Part shown: one piece after another, positions 50,510 to 59,409 of the stretch
Position numbering within the stretch: the first letter of the stretch is position 1
Layout: every line of letters starts with the position of its first letter
NCBI RefSeq assembly: GCF_002368415.1
Contig: NZ_AP018290.1
Span: 8,485,717-8,549,716 of the forward strand
Direction of reading: 5' to 3'
Length of the DNA: 64,000 bases
Source of the DNA: Calothrix sp. NIES-4105
GTDB taxonomy: Bacteria; Cyanobacteriota; Cyanobacteriia; Cyanobacteriales; Nostocaceae
Translations under genes and position numbers: made by a program
The notes under the pieces: generated by a model
Seen by the model: only the letters and a program-made list of their open reading frames with translations
What the model was told of the DNA's origin: nothing
Databases searched by the model: none

Positions 50510-50560
50510 GCTTACGGCAATAGAGCTAAATCTATATCAACAAGATTAATTTATACAAAC

Positions 50561-50593
50561 AAACCCGCCTTCTTCTAGAAGACGGGTTTTTTT
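50561..50593 (+). terminator. Intrinsic terminator
   Basis: The stem AAACCCG / CGGGTTT extends through CTTC/GAAG across one mismatch and is followed by a run of seven T. It lies just outside the IS edge and before the convergent glycine-zipper gene. Confidence 0.8.
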
Positions 50594-50603
50594 GATGGTT
50601 GTT

Positions 50604-50631
50604 GTAGAGACGTTACATGTAACGTCTCTAC
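50604..50631. repeat. 28-bp perfect palindrome
   Basis: GTAGAGACGTTACA followed by its exact reverse complement. An identical copy is at 61552-61579, and diverged relatives are at 25198 and inside cobN. It belongs to a family of dispersed palindromes seen in many Nostoc-type genomes. Confidence 0.8.
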
Positions 50632-50653
50632 CTATGTAATGTTACGTATCTAC

Positions 50654-51061
50654 TTACTTGAGTAAGTGAATTGCAGCACCAGCAGCGGCGCCAGTTATCG
50701 CATTATTGCCAGTGTTTCTATTTCCTCTAATAGCCCCTGTTCCTACGCCAGCACCAGCACCAACACCGATATCTAGAACTGCGTTACGGTTCTTTCTACG
50801 ATTTCTATTACTTCTGCCTTGTTTTGCAGTACCTTGTGCCGCGTTTACAGCAGCACCAGCAGCACCACCGTTAACGGCATTGCCCAAAAACGAACCTTGA
50901 CCAGTAATTAAGCCAGCAGCGGCGCCAGCAGCAGCACCTACACCAATATCACGTAGAACTCGGTCGTCTGCTGATGCTTGTTGCGCTGGTAATAATGTGG
51001 CGCCGAATAAGCTCGTAGCCATAAAGCTTGATAAAATTGTCTTCTTGATAGATAAATTCAT
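50654..51061 (-). CDS. Secreted glycine-zipper protein
   Basis: 135 residues: a signal peptide (residues 1-31, ATSLFGATLLPAQQASA) followed by two Gly/Ala-rich zipper segments, VGAAAGAAAGLITGQ (~43-58) and GVGAGAGVGTGAIRG (~98-113), separated by a basic Arg/Asn-rich linker (SNRNRRKNRN), and a final GAAAGAAIHLLK. Glycine zippers pack helices in membranes and are common in outer-membrane lipoproteins and small surface proteins. No Cys for lipidation. The family function is unknown. Confidence 0.8.
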   Translation of the reverse strand: MNLSIKKTILSSFMATSLFGATLLPAQQASADDRVLRDIGVGAAAGAAAGLITGQGSFLGNAVNGGAAGAAVNAAQGTAKQGRSNRNRRKNRNAVLDIGVGAGAGVGTGAIRGNRNTGNNAITGAAAGAAIHLLK

Positions 51062-51241
51062 TACGCACCTACCTCTTCATTAAGGTTAGTAGAATATTAT
51101 GTTTTGCCCTTATCTCCATATTAGACAATATTACCGAAAGAAAAATTGTCATGTTCAACTTACGTAAGTGTCACATCCTACTCATAAAATCGTATGATTG
51201 GAGGATGTTTCTATGTTAAAAAACGCTACCTATATCATTAG

Positions 51242-51562
51242 TTATATATCTTGAGTGGGTACAGAAATATTCTTTGAAACTTGTTTCTTTTCTATTACAG
51301 CTTGTCGAAAACCCAACACAATTAATATATTAGTAAGCGTTAAAAACACTTCTGCACTACCATGTAACCAGTCAACGTTAGCCAAAGACGTACCGTAGTG
51401 GACTTGAGCATAAATGCCAGCAGGAATTGTAACAGCAACAAATACAAGAGTACCATAAAATCCGTATAGAGCTAACTTAGGCATTTGTCCGGAACGGGTA
51501 ATAAACCATAAAAAGCCCAAGTAGGGAAATAGTGAAAGCGCAAATAATGTTTCTTTAGACAT
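51242..51562 (-). CDS. DUF3593 family membrane protein
   Basis: 106 residues with three membrane segments (ETLFALSLFPYLGFLWFI; YGFYGTLVFVAVTIPAGIY; EVFLTLTNILIVLGFRQA). The pattern and the invariant-looking LSLFPYLGFLWF and DWLHGSAEVFLTLTN fit DUF3593, a family conserved in cyanobacteria and plastids. It is 20 bp downstream of a DUF2499 gene, its usual partner. The function is unknown; conservation in phototrophs suggests a thylakoid or plasma-membrane role. Confidence 0.8.
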   Translation of the reverse strand: MSKETLFALSLFPYLGFLWFITRSGQMPKLALYGFYGTLVFVAVTIPAGIYAQVHYGTSLANVDWLHGSAEVFLTLTNILIVLGFRQAVIEKKQVSKNISVPTQDI

Positions 51563-51582
51563 ATTGGGGAAAAGGGGGTAAA

Positions 51583-51888
51583 TTAAACTTGTTGTGATTT
51601 ACTAGAGCGCCAAATCAAGAATCCGGCTATCAATAAAGTAAAATTACCTATTACTGTCATGCTAGCTTGAAGTGTAACCAACCATTCCAAAGCTGGGGAA
51701 TTATCAAAATAATGCCACGTACAAGCGCACATCGCACTGACTAACGCGGGTAGCATCGCGAACGAAAATCCCCACCAAGCTTTATTTTGAGTCAGTGTAC
51801 CATAGGTCCAAATTAGCCAAATAGCAGCTATCCATTCAATAACGCTAGAAAGGTGAATTATCCAAGTAGGAATCGAAAGAGCGTGCAT
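51583..51888 (-). CDS. DUF2499 family membrane protein
   Basis: 101 residues with three predicted membrane segments and the family pattern MHALSIPTWIIHLSSVIEW, MLPALVSAMCACTWHYF and LEWLVTLQASMTVIGN. DUF2499 proteins occur in cyanobacteria and plants, generally next to DUF3593 as here, so the two probably form one complex. Its start lies 7 bp from the first hairpin repeat of the 66-bp tandem array, whose transcription it may share. Confidence 0.82.
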   Translation of the reverse strand: MHALSIPTWIIHLSSVIEWIAAIWLIWTYGTLTQNKAWWGFSFAMLPALVSAMCACTWHYFDNSPALEWLVTLQASMTVIGNFTLLIAGFLIWRSSKSQQV

Positions 51889-51894
51889 AAGTGA

Positions 51895-52092
51895 GGGCGG
51901 GTTTACGTAAATTTTCCATTATTAAGCAGGATATAGGTAAACCCGCCCGTATAGGAAGCGCGGCGGGTTTACGTAAATTTTCCATTATTAAGCAGGATAT
52001 AGGTAAACGCGCCCGTACAGGAAGCAGGGCGGGTTTACGTAAATTTTCCATTATTAAGCAGGATATAGGTAAACGCGCCCGTACAGGAAGCG
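51895..52092. repeat. Three 66-bp tandem repeats, each a hairpin
   Basis: The unit starts (at GTTTACG) at 51901, 51967 and 52033, an exact 66-bp period. Each unit has ends GGGCGGGTTTAC and GTAAACCCGCCC (GCGC in copies 2 and 3), so each folds into a 12-bp stem with a loop of ~30 nt. Units are nearly identical. Because 66 is a multiple of three, both strands stay open, but the 22-residue repetitive peptides look non-coding. Confidence 0.85.
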
Positions 52093-52170
52093 CGGAGTTG
52101 GGCTATTTTAATTGTGTATCGCTTCTGCATACCCAGTTTAAAAAAAAGCTGTTAATCTAAAATCCTGTAA

Positions 52171-52260
52171 GGGCGGGTTTTACTCATCTCTACCATAATC
52201 TCGTAACGGCGGGTTAACGAAATAATTAATTCAGCTTTAGGATATCTGTAAACCCGCCCC
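52171..52260. repeat. Diverged relative of the hairpin repeat
   Basis: GGGCGGGTTT at 52171 and an inner GGCGGGTTAAC at 52208 face GTAAACCCGCCC ending at 52259. The ends match those of the 66-bp units, the middle does not. It lies ~35 bp before csaB and could form a strong leader hairpin. Confidence 0.6.
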
Positions 52261-52266
52261 TAGGGT

Positions 52267-52292
52267 AATCTAAAATCTAAAATCCAAAATCC
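52267..52292 (+). repeat. Heptanucleotide repeat before csaB
   Basis: Two to three copies of the TAAAATC-type heptamer also found at 9961-9995, ending 3 bp before the csaB ATG. Confidence 0.6.
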
Positions 52293-52295
52293 TGT

Positions 52296-53333
52296 ATGCG
52301 CGCGTTACTATCTGGATATTACGGTAAAGGGAACGGTGGCGATGAAGCACTGTTAGCAACACTTTTACAAATGCTACCATCACACGTCACACCTGTAGTG
52401 CTGTCAGGAAACCCTAACGAAACGAGTCAGCGCTATGGAGTCGAAGCACATGAACGTATGTCTATTGCTGCCGTTATCAAAACTTTACGCTCGTGTGATG
52501 CGTTTATATGGGGTGGTGGTAGTTTAATTCAAGATGCAACAAGCGCGATAAGTCCATTTTATTATGGTGGCTTGATGGCATTAGCGCAAAAAATGGGTTT
52601 AAGAACAGTAGCATGGGCACAAGGTATTGGACCACTCAAACGCAAACCTGTACAATGGATGGCAAGGCAAACATTCGGTAATTGTACTAAAGTAAGTGTG
52701 CGCGATATCAAGAGCGCAGCACTGTTAAATGAGTGGAAAATTCCTTATTTCCTCGCCCCAGACCCTGTATGGGCAATGGAGTCAAAGCCAACACCTGGAC
52801 TTTGGGATTTGCCGGCGCCAAGGGTAGCAGTTACGCTCAGGTCACACCCGCAACTAACGGCGCCACGCTTACAAACAATAACGCGCGCATTAGCTGATTT
52901 TCAGAAAGCGACACAAACATTTATCGTGCTTTTACCGTTCCAAAAAGCACAAGATTATGCCATTGCCGAAACTATACAACCTGCACTTAAAGATGTTAGT
53001 AAAATATTACATTTTGAAGAACCGCAAATCTTGAAAGGTGTATTTCGTGGTGTTGAAATGGCCATAGGAATGCGGTTGCATAGCTTAATTATGGCAGCAA
53101 GCGAAGGATGTCGCGCGTTTGCCATCAGCTATGACCCAAAAGTAAACCGCTTGATGGAAGATACAGATATGCCAGGTTGGGATTTGGCAAATTTACCTAA
53201 TGATGCCAATATAATTAGTAAGACTTGGATTGAACATTATGCCAATGGCGACCCACTATCACCAGATAAGATACAATTTTTACTCGATAGGGCGTCAATT
53301 CATAAAGCTGTATTAGAAGATGCATTGAGTTAG
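52296..53333 (+). CDS. csaB: Polysaccharide pyruvyl transferase CsaB
   Basis: 345 residues with the family start RALLSGYYGKGNGGDEALLA, the GT-B-like core WGGGSLIQDATS, VAWAQGIGPLKRK, SVRDIKSAALL and the C-terminal GMRLHSLIMAA with HSL. CsaB transfers pyruvate from phosphoenolpyruvate to a cell-wall polysaccharide, creating the ketal that anchors S-layer-homology proteins. It appears complete and monocistronic. The start codon follows the heptamer repeat and no strong ribosome binding site is visible. Confidence 0.92.
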   Translation: MRALLSGYYGKGNGGDEALLATLLQMLPSHVTPVVLSGNPNETSQRYGVEAHERMSIAAVIKTLRSCDAFIWGGGSLIQDATSAISPFYYGGLMALAQKMGLRTVAWAQGIGPLKRKPVQWMARQTFGNCTKVSVRDIKSAALLNEWKIPYFLAPDPVWAMESKPTPGLWDLPAPRVAVTLRSHPQLTAPRLQTITRALADFQKATQTFIVLLPFQKAQDYAIAETIQPALKDVSKILHFEEPQILKGVFRGVEMAIGMRLHSLIMAASEGCRAFAISYDPKVNRLMEDTDMPGWDLANLPNDANIISKTWIEHYANGDPLSPDKIQFLLDRASIHKAVLEDALS

Positions 53334-53344
53334 CTTGTAAAAGA

Positions 53345-53409
53345 TGTTGGGTTCCGCAAAGCCTACACCCAACCTACAATCCATCCGTTACATCCGTTGT
53401 ATCCGTTGC
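53345..53409. repeat. TTGGGT hairpin and ATCCGTT minisatellite
   Basis: TGTTGGGTT...ACCCAACCTAC forms a hairpin at ~53345-53376. It is followed by three 9-bp units ATCCGTTAC, ATCCGTTGT, ATCCGTTGC from 53383, sharing 18 identical bases with 23376-23393. It lies between the convergent csaB and histidine kinase genes. Confidence 0.6.
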
Positions 53410-53413
53410 CAAT

Positions 53414-55366
53414 TTACTTGCTTGGTTGTTCGGGTATCCAAACTGTAAAAACTGAACCAACTTCAACTGTTGATTCTACTTCGATTCGACCACGATGCAT
53501 TTCAACGAGTTGCTTAGTTAAAGCTAACCCTAAACCTGTACCTCCATAACGGCGCCGTAATGGATTATCAAGTTGGTGAAACTTTTCAAATAATTGTGGC
53601 AATTGTTCTTCAGGTATACCAATGCCTGTATCTTCGATTTGGAAAACTGCATTGTTATCTTCACACCACAGTCGTAAGGTAACACTGCCACCTTCAGGGG
53701 TAAATTTGATTGCGTTGCTAAGAAGATTATTAAGAATTTGCTGTACTCGTCGTGCATCTGCACAGAAGTGACGATTTGCATTAACTTGTAAATCTAATTT
53801 TAAATCCACTTGTTGAGTTATTGCTTTTTCTTGCAGCGAGTTACTAATCAATTCTGCTACTTCTGTTAATGAAAACTCTGTATTATTTAATACTGCTTTC
53901 CCTGCTTCAATTTGTGATAAATCAAGGATATCGTTAATCATTTCCAGCAGGTGTTCACCGCTATCATGAATAGTTTGTAGATAATCGCGCTGACGCTGCG
54001 ATAATTCACCGAATGACCAACGCAGTAAAGTTGACGACATACCAATTACATAAGTTAAAGGTGTCAACAACTCATGACTAATAGTAGCTAAAAACTCACT
54101 GCGAATACGACTAGCAGCTTCAGCAGCAACCAAAGCATCGTGTAGTGCCATTGTACGCTCTATTACCCGTTGTTCGAGACTTTGCTTTTCTTGAGTAAGC
54201 GATTTCATTAACTCAGCTTGGTGGATGGCAATAGCTAGTTGTTCTGCAACGGCGCCTAATAAATTTTTTTCACTTTCATTCCAGTTACGCACGCTGTAAC
54301 ATTGATGAGCAATCAGTAACCCCCATAGTTTATTTTCAAACATAATCGGCGCCACTAATTTAGCCCGAACTTGAGCATCTTCCAAAAAGTTGAGCAAACA
54401 CGTCTCATTAGTATAAGTTTTATAAATATCATTGACTGCCAGCGTGAAACCCTGACGGTACTTACTCCAACATTCGGTAGTAGGAGTAAAACAATTTTGT
54501 TCTGTATAATTTAATACTGTAGAAATCGCATCACTTGCACGAACTTCGTAAACAATGCAACCTCCATACTCTACAAATTGATGCTTAATTGCTGCACCAG
54601 CAACGGACACAGAAGAATTAGGTATAGATAAATGTCTATGATTAGATTTTGACTGTTCAAATTTATATATTACTAAACGGTCTAATTCTAAAAACTCACG
54701 CACCTGCGCGAGTGCTGTTGTCATAATTACAGATAAATCTAAACTTTTACGAATTTGAGTTGTGACGCGATTTAGTAGTCGTTCTTGAGCAATTTGCTTT
54801 TCGAGTGCATCCTCAACATGCTGGCAAGCATAAAAATTTGAGTTATCGTTCGAGAATGGCTGTATCGGTTCAGGCTGCGTTAATAAACATTCTAATAGCT
54901 GTAACGTAAACTTTTCTTGACATGTTACCGAGTTAGGTACCATCTGCTCTGAGTAGCGTTCTAATTCTCGGTATGTTTCAGAATGGCGCCCAAGCAATCC
55001 ACTTAGTTCTAACAAGAACGAACTTATTAGACCTTGATCAAAAGTCAAACTTGTATCTAGCAGGTGATAGTCATCATCAATATGATTATTCGTTAAATTA
55101 TTTTGTATAGCACTCCCAGAATCAGGTTGCCTCATTCCTGTTAATAGCGCACTGAACCCCTGCGAGACTACCACTGTAAACCGCTTAAGGAGCCATTCGT
55201 TTGAAAGTGGAATTCGACTCAGTACAGCTTCGGTTAGAACTAAAGCTGTATTTTCCACAGAATAAGCCATTTGCTCTAGCAATTTCCCGAGCTGATGAAA
55301 TGTATCGATACGTAAAGTTCGAGAAAAGCCCAAATCTGGAGAACTAAGCATTTTCATCTGTGACAA
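53414..55366 (-). CDS. GAF-domain sensor histidine kinase
   Basis: 650 residues. The N-terminal ~180 residues have no recognised domain. A GAF domain of phytochrome-like type spans ~200-380 (LDLSVIMTTALAQVREFLELDRLVIYKFE, VAPIMFENKLWGLLIAHQC). I do not see a convincing bilin-binding Cys-His pair, so chromophore binding is doubtful. A coiled coil leads to HisKA (ATISHELLTPLTYVIGMS, ~430) and HATPase (NLLSNAIKFTP, DTGIGI, GGTGLGLALTKQL). No membrane segment or receiver, so a separate response regulator is needed. It diverges from cobN, whose start is ~110 bp away. Confidence 0.92.
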   Translation of the reverse strand: MSQMKMLSSPDLGFSRTLRIDTFHQLGKLLEQMAYSVENTALVLTEAVLSRIPLSNEWLLKRFTVVVSQGFSALLTGMRQPDSGSAIQNNLTNNHIDDDYHLLDTSLTFDQGLISSFLLELSGLLGRHSETYRELERYSEQMVPNSVTCQEKFTLQLLECLLTQPEPIQPFSNDNSNFYACQHVEDALEKQIAQERLLNRVTTQIRKSLDLSVIMTTALAQVREFLELDRLVIYKFEQSKSNHRHLSIPNSSVSVAGAAIKHQFVEYGGCIVYEVRASDAISTVLNYTEQNCFTPTTECWSKYRQGFTLAVNDIYKTYTNETCLLNFLEDAQVRAKLVAPIMFENKLWGLLIAHQCYSVRNWNESEKNLLGAVAEQLAIAIHQAELMKSLTQEKQSLEQRVIERTMALHDALVAAEAASRIRSEFLATISHELLTPLTYVIGMSSTLLRWSFGELSQRQRDYLQTIHDSGEHLLEMINDILDLSQIEAGKAVLNNTEFSLTEVAELISNSLQEKAITQQVDLKLDLQVNANRHFCADARRVQQILNNLLSNAIKFTPEGGSVTLRLWCEDNNAVFQIEDTGIGIPEEQLPQLFEKFHQLDNPLRRRYGGTGLGLALTKQLVEMHRGRIEVESTVEVGSVFTVWIPEQPSK

Positions 55367-55477
55367 TAAAAGGGTAGTGGAGAGGTGTCATTAACAGTTT
55401 GTAATAATCTTTAACTTTCTTTGGCTCTATTAAGCTTTATTTATACCTTATATAGTTTAAAACGGTTATACAGGCCT

Positions 55478-58400
55478 ATGCATCGTATTAATACCACATC
55501 AGTTGGTGTTGTTTCTCAATCTGAAGGCATTATTTTTGTAGAACAAAATCCTGCTCCGGTTGTATTCTTAACGGCGGCAGACACTGATATTCAAAGTATC
55601 GCTGCTGCTTATGGTAAGTTACCGTTTCCTGCGCTGAGAGTGGCTAACTTATTACAATTGCAGCATCAAATAAGCATTGATACATACGCTGAACAAGTTT
55701 TAGAGTACGCTTCGGTAATTATTTTACGCCTTTTAGGGGGGCGTTCATATTGGACTTACGGCTTGGAAGTTGTGCAGGAACTCGTGCAACGTAACCATAT
55801 AGATTTAATTGTAATGCCAGGAGACGACGGAATTGACCCCTATTTAATATCTCATTCCACCTTGGGAGAAGCCAAAGTCAACAGGATATGGCGTTATTTT
55901 AACGAAGGTGGCGTATCCAATATTGTTCATGCATTTCAATATATTTCAGATTGCTGTTTATCAACCACATTTAGCCCTCCTCAACCGCAGCTAGTTCCGC
56001 GCGTGGGGGTGTATGGGGTAACGGACAAAGAGGAATACTCAAGACCTAGGGTTGGCATACTTTTCTATCGCGCGCACTATTTAGTGGGTAACACCAAAGT
56101 TATTGATGCTTTGTGCGAAGCTTTAATTAAACAAAATTTAGAACCACTCCCAGTTTTTGTATCTTCGCTACGAGAAAAAGACGTTCAAGCCGAACTCGAA
56201 GCAATTTTTCAACCACCTCCCTTGGACTCAAGACCTCCCATTTCTCTATTACTCAACACAACGAGCTTTTCACTGGCGCGCTTAGAAACTGAAACCCCGC
56301 AAATTGAACTTTGGCAAAAATTAGATGTGCCAGTGTTGCAAGTTATTTTTTCGGGTGGTTTTATTGAACAGTGGGAGTCAGATTTGATGGGTTTATCACC
56401 GCGCGATATGGCGATGAATGTGGCACTTCCCGAAGTTGATGGCAGAATTATTAGTCGTGCGGTTTCGTTTAAAGCAGTACAAAACTATCATCCTGAATTA
56501 GAAACGAATGTAGTTGGTTATGAACCAATTGCTTCGCGCATCGACTTTGTTGCCGAACTTGCCGCCAACTGGGTACGACTGCGTAATAAACCATCATCAC
56601 AACGGCGCCTTGCCTTCATTTTAGCGAACTATCCAACGCGCGATGGTCGTTTAGCAAATGGAGTTGGTTTAGATACACCAGCTAGTTGCGTAGAAATTTT
56701 AAAAGGCTTACAAAACAGCGGTTACGAACTAGAGAAAATTCCACAAAATGGTGATGAATTGATACAGTGGCTGACTTCATCTGTTACAAACGACCCTGAA
56801 GGCAGAGAATTACGTTCTATATATCAAAGCCTTTCGCAGGAAGAATATCAAGCTTATTTCACATCTTTACCTGAAACCGTTCAACAGGCAATTAGTCAAC
56901 GTTGGGGAGATACTCAAGCTCAAATTCCGATTTCTGGTATTCAACTTGGCAATATATTCATCGGTATTCAACCATCGCGCGGTTACGACCTTGACCCTAG
57001 CTTAAATTATCATGCTCCAGACTTAGAACCAACTCATAATTACCTAGCGTTTTACCACTGGGTACGTCAGCATTTTAAAGCTGATGCTATAGTTCATGTG
57101 GGCAAGCACGGAAACTTAGAATGGTTGCCAGGTAAAAGTATTGCATTATCTAATAATTGTTTTCCAGAAGTGGCATTAGGCGCCATGCCACATTTGTATC
57201 CTTTTATTGTGAACGACCCAGGTGAAGGTTCTCAAGCAAAACGTCGCGCACAAGCCGTTATTGTAGACCACTTAACACCACCTTTGACCCGCGCAGAACT
57301 TTACGGTTCGTTGCAAAACTTAGAAAATCTGATTGATGAGTATTATGAAGCCCATAGTTTAAACCCCAGCAGACTACCCGCAATAACCGTGCGTATTAGC
57401 GAACTAGTGACGCAACAAAATCTTCATTTAGATTTAAGAATGCGTAAAGGGGACGACAAGGGGGATGAAGTCTCAATTAACAAAATAGATGGTTATCTAT
57501 GTGAACTGAAAGAGGCACAAATTCGGGATGGGTTACATATTTTTGGGCAGTGTCCTGATGGTCGGCAACTTCGCGATTTAATTATTGCCATAGCCAGACA
57601 GCCATGCCGACACCATATAGGTATTACTTGTGCCATCGCTACTGACTGGGGTTTAGAAATCAATCCTTTGACAGATGATTTTAGTCAAAAACTTACTAGC
57701 AAACAAATAGAACTTTTAGCGCAAAAAACAAATTATAAAACTCATACCATCGGTGATGCAGTCGAAGCTCTCGAAGAACGCGCGGCACATTTAGTAGAAC
57801 AAATAATTCAAAATTCCTTAAATATAGACATAGACGCGCGCGGTACAGACGCGATAAATATTCGTACAGACGCGATAAATATTCGTACAGACGCGATAAA
57901 TATTCGTACAGACGCGATAAATATTCGTACAGACGCGATTAATCGCGTCTCTACATGGATACAATCACGTCTTTTGCCAGCGTTGTTACAAACTGATAGA
58001 GAAATTATTAATTTGTTACGCGGTCTTGATGGTAAATACGTACCGAGTGGAGCATCTGGTGCGCCTACACGTGGGCGCCCGGAAGTTTTGCCAACAGGTA
58101 ATAATTTTTACTCAGTTGATATTCGTGCTGTTCCAACAGAATCGGCGTGGGATGTAGGCTCTAAGGCAGCAGAGACGGTGATAGAATGTTACACTCAAGA
58201 GCATGGCGAGTATCCAAAAACACTAGTGTTGTCTTTATGGGGAACTGCGACGATGCGAACTGGGGGTGATGATATCGCCCAAGCGCTTGCTTTGCTTGGT
58301 GTACAGCCAGTATGGGATAGTGCAGCACGCCGTGTTGTCGATTTAGAAATATTACCGTTGTCCGTGCTAGGGCGCCCACGTGTGGATGTAACATTACGAG

Positions 58401-59326
58401 TTTCGGGGTTTTTCCGAGATGCTTTTGGAAATTTGATAAACTTATTTGACCAAGCTGTAGAAGCTGTGGCAGCATTGGATGAACCGCCCGGTGCCAACCC
58501 GCTAGCTGCTCAAGTTTTAGAAGAAATGGAGTACTGGCAAAAAGTTGGATTGAGTGAAACTGAGGCGAAAGAACGCTCTCTCTACCGAATTTTTGGTTCA
58601 AAACCAGGTGCATATGGTGCTGGACTCCAAGGTTTAATCGAGTCGCAGAATTGGTCTGATGATTCCGACTTAGCGCGCGCTTATATAAATTGGAGTTCTT
58701 ATGCTTATACGAGAAAAAGCGATGGACGTTCTGCACCCGAAGCGTTTTCTCAACGTTTACTCTTAACGCAAGTGGTACTGCACAACCAAGACAACCGCGA
58801 ACACGATTTGCTTGACTCTGATGATTATTATCAATTTCAAGGCGGTTTGACAGCAGCAGTACGTTCGATTCGAGGGGAAAATCCTGAGACTTATTTTGGC
58901 GATAACTCAATTCCAGCAAAACCGCGAGTTCGTCAATTATCTGAGGAAATAGCCAGGGTATACCGTTCACGGGTAATTAATCCAAAATGGATTGCTTCGG
59001 TGATGCGTCACGGTTATAAGGGTGCATTTGAAATGGCTGCTACGGTTGACTTTTTATTCGCTTACGATGCTACTGCCAAGTGTGTAGAAGACCACATGTA
59101 TGAAGGAATTGCAAAGACATACCTTTTTGATTCAAGAGTTTGTAAATTTATTGAAGAAAAGAACCCGTATGCTCTGCGTGATATCGCTGAGAGATTACTT
59201 GAAGCATACAAGCGTGGTTTATGGGAGGATGTAAATATACAAACATTGGAAAATCTGCGAAACTTAGTACATCAAGCCGAAGCAGCTATCGAACAGCCAG
59301 TGGTTTCGGGATTATCCGAACCGTAG
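55478..59326 (+). CDS. cobN: Cobaltochelatase subunit CobN-like protein
   Basis: 1282 residues from the ATG at 55478 (MHRINTTSVGV); a frame from 55421 adds an unlikely hydrophobic leader. Typical CobN/ChlH large-subunit sequence: RLLGGRSYWTYGLE, AFILANYPTRDGR-like at ~390, HVGKHGNLEWLPGKS, LSLWGTATMRTGGDD, RRVVDLEILPLSVLGRPRVDVTLRVSGFFRDAF and RHGYKGAFEMAATVDFLF. It inserts cobalt into the corrin ring in B12 synthesis with ChlD/ChlI-like ATPase subunits encoded elsewhere. Residues ~789-825 contain four in-frame copies of a 7-residue repeat (TDAINIR) from an inserted DNA repeat, which seems tolerated. Confidence 0.92.
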   Translation: MHRINTTSVGVVSQSEGIIFVEQNPAPVVFLTAADTDIQSIAAAYGKLPFPALRVANLLQLQHQISIDTYAEQVLEYASVIILRLLGGRSYWTYGLEVVQELVQRNHIDLIVMPGDDGIDPYLISHSTLGEAKVNRIWRYFNEGGVSNIVHAFQYISDCCLSTTFSPPQPQLVPRVGVYGVTDKEEYSRPRVGILFYRAHYLVGNTKVIDALCEALIKQNLEPLPVFVSSLREKDVQAELEAIFQPPPLDSRPPISLLLNTTSFSLARLETETPQIELWQKLDVPVLQVIFSGGFIEQWESDLMGLSPRDMAMNVALPEVDGRIISRAVSFKAVQNYHPELETNVVGYEPIASRIDFVAELAANWVRLRNKPSSQRRLAFILANYPTRDGRLANGVGLDTPASCVEILKGLQNSGYELEKIPQNGDELIQWLTSSVTNDPEGRELRSIYQSLSQEEYQAYFTSLPETVQQAISQRWGDTQAQIPISGIQLGNIFIGIQPSRGYDLDPSLNYHAPDLEPTHNYLAFYHWVRQHFKADAIVHVGKHGNLEWLPGKSIALSNNCFPEVALGAMPHLYPFIVNDPGEGSQAKRRAQAVIVDHLTPPLTRAELYGSLQNLENLIDEYYEAHSLNPSRLPAITVRISELVTQQNLHLDLRMRKGDDKGDEVSINKIDGYLCELKEAQIRDGLHIFGQCPDGRQLRDLIIAIARQPCRHHIGITCAIATDWGLEINPLTDDFSQKLTSKQIELLAQKTNYKTHTIGDAVEALEERAAHLVEQIIQNSLNIDIDARGTDAINIRTDAINIRTDAINIRTDAINIRTDAINRVSTWIQSRLLPALLQTDREIINLLRGLDGKYVPSGASGAPTRGRPEVLPTGNNFYSVDIRAVPTESAWDVGSKAAETVIECYTQEHGEYPKTLVLSLWGTATMRTGGDDIAQALALLGVQPVWDSAARRVVDLEILPLSVLGRPRVDVTLRVSGFFRDAFGNLINLFDQAVEAVAALDEPPGANPLAAQVLEEMEYWQKVGLSETEAKERSLYRIFGSKPGAYGAGLQGLIESQNWSDDSDLARAYINWSSYAYTRKSDGRSAPEAFSQRLLLTQVVLHNQDNREHDLLDSDDYYQFQGGLTAAVRSIRGENPETYFGDNSIPAKPRVRQLSEEIARVYRSRVINPKWIASVMRHGYKGAFEMAATVDFLFAYDATAKCVEDHMYEGIAKTYLFDSRVCKFIEEKNPYALRDIAERLLEAYKRGLWEDVNIQTLENLRNLVHQAEAAIEQPVVSGLSEP
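57845..57955 (+). repeat. Intragenic 21-bp tandem repeat ending in a palindrome (inside cobN)
   Basis: The 21-mer ACAGACGCGATAAATATTCG(T) begins at 57845, 57866, 57887 and 57908. The fifth, at 57929, turns into GACGCGATTAATCGCGTC and runs on to CTCTAC, the arm of the GTAGAGACG palindrome family. The repeat length keeps frame. Confidence 0.9.
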
Positions 59327-59409
59327 CAATTGGCGCCGCATTCTTAATGAATGTGGGTGCTACTGGCATCGAAAAATAAGTGGTGTAGGAAAACTTTAGG
59401 AAAATAACT

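Larger units (their letters stand above)
48482..50535 (-). mobile_element. IS200/IS605-family insertion sequence (divergent tnpA-tnpB)
   Basis: About 2.05 kb. It contains tnpB (minus) and a frameshifted tnpA (plus) with start codons facing apart, and an imperfect hairpin of the same design at each end (48492-48520 and 50477-50509, both built on CACCAACC...GGTATGGTG). IS605 elements lack terminal inverted repeats and carry such subterminal hairpins. Read on the minus strand, the left end is preceded by TTGAT (50540-50536), the target of ISDra2-type elements, so I place that edge at 50535. The other edge, ~48482, is approximate. Confidence 0.85.

Noticed and set aside
51891-52160. Open frames on both strands through the 66-bp repeats (repetitive GLRKFSIIKQDIGK peptide)
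   Set aside because: Open only because the period is a multiple of three; both strands are open and the peptide is a direct read of hairpin DNA, so a gene is unlikely.
9838-52290. Possible CRISPR array from the heptamer, 9-bp and 66-bp repeats
   Set aside because: Units are too short or contiguous without unique spacers of even length, and no cas genes are present.
54250-54460. Cyanobacteriochrome or phytochrome GAF with bilin in the 650-residue kinase
   Set aside because: No convincing chromophore-binding Cys with adjacent His was seen, so only a generic GAF domain is claimed.
58161-58970. 269-codon minus-strand frame inside cobN
   Set aside because: Lies wholly opposite a well conserved part of CobN; composition (His/Gln/Leu rich) is that of an antisense frame.
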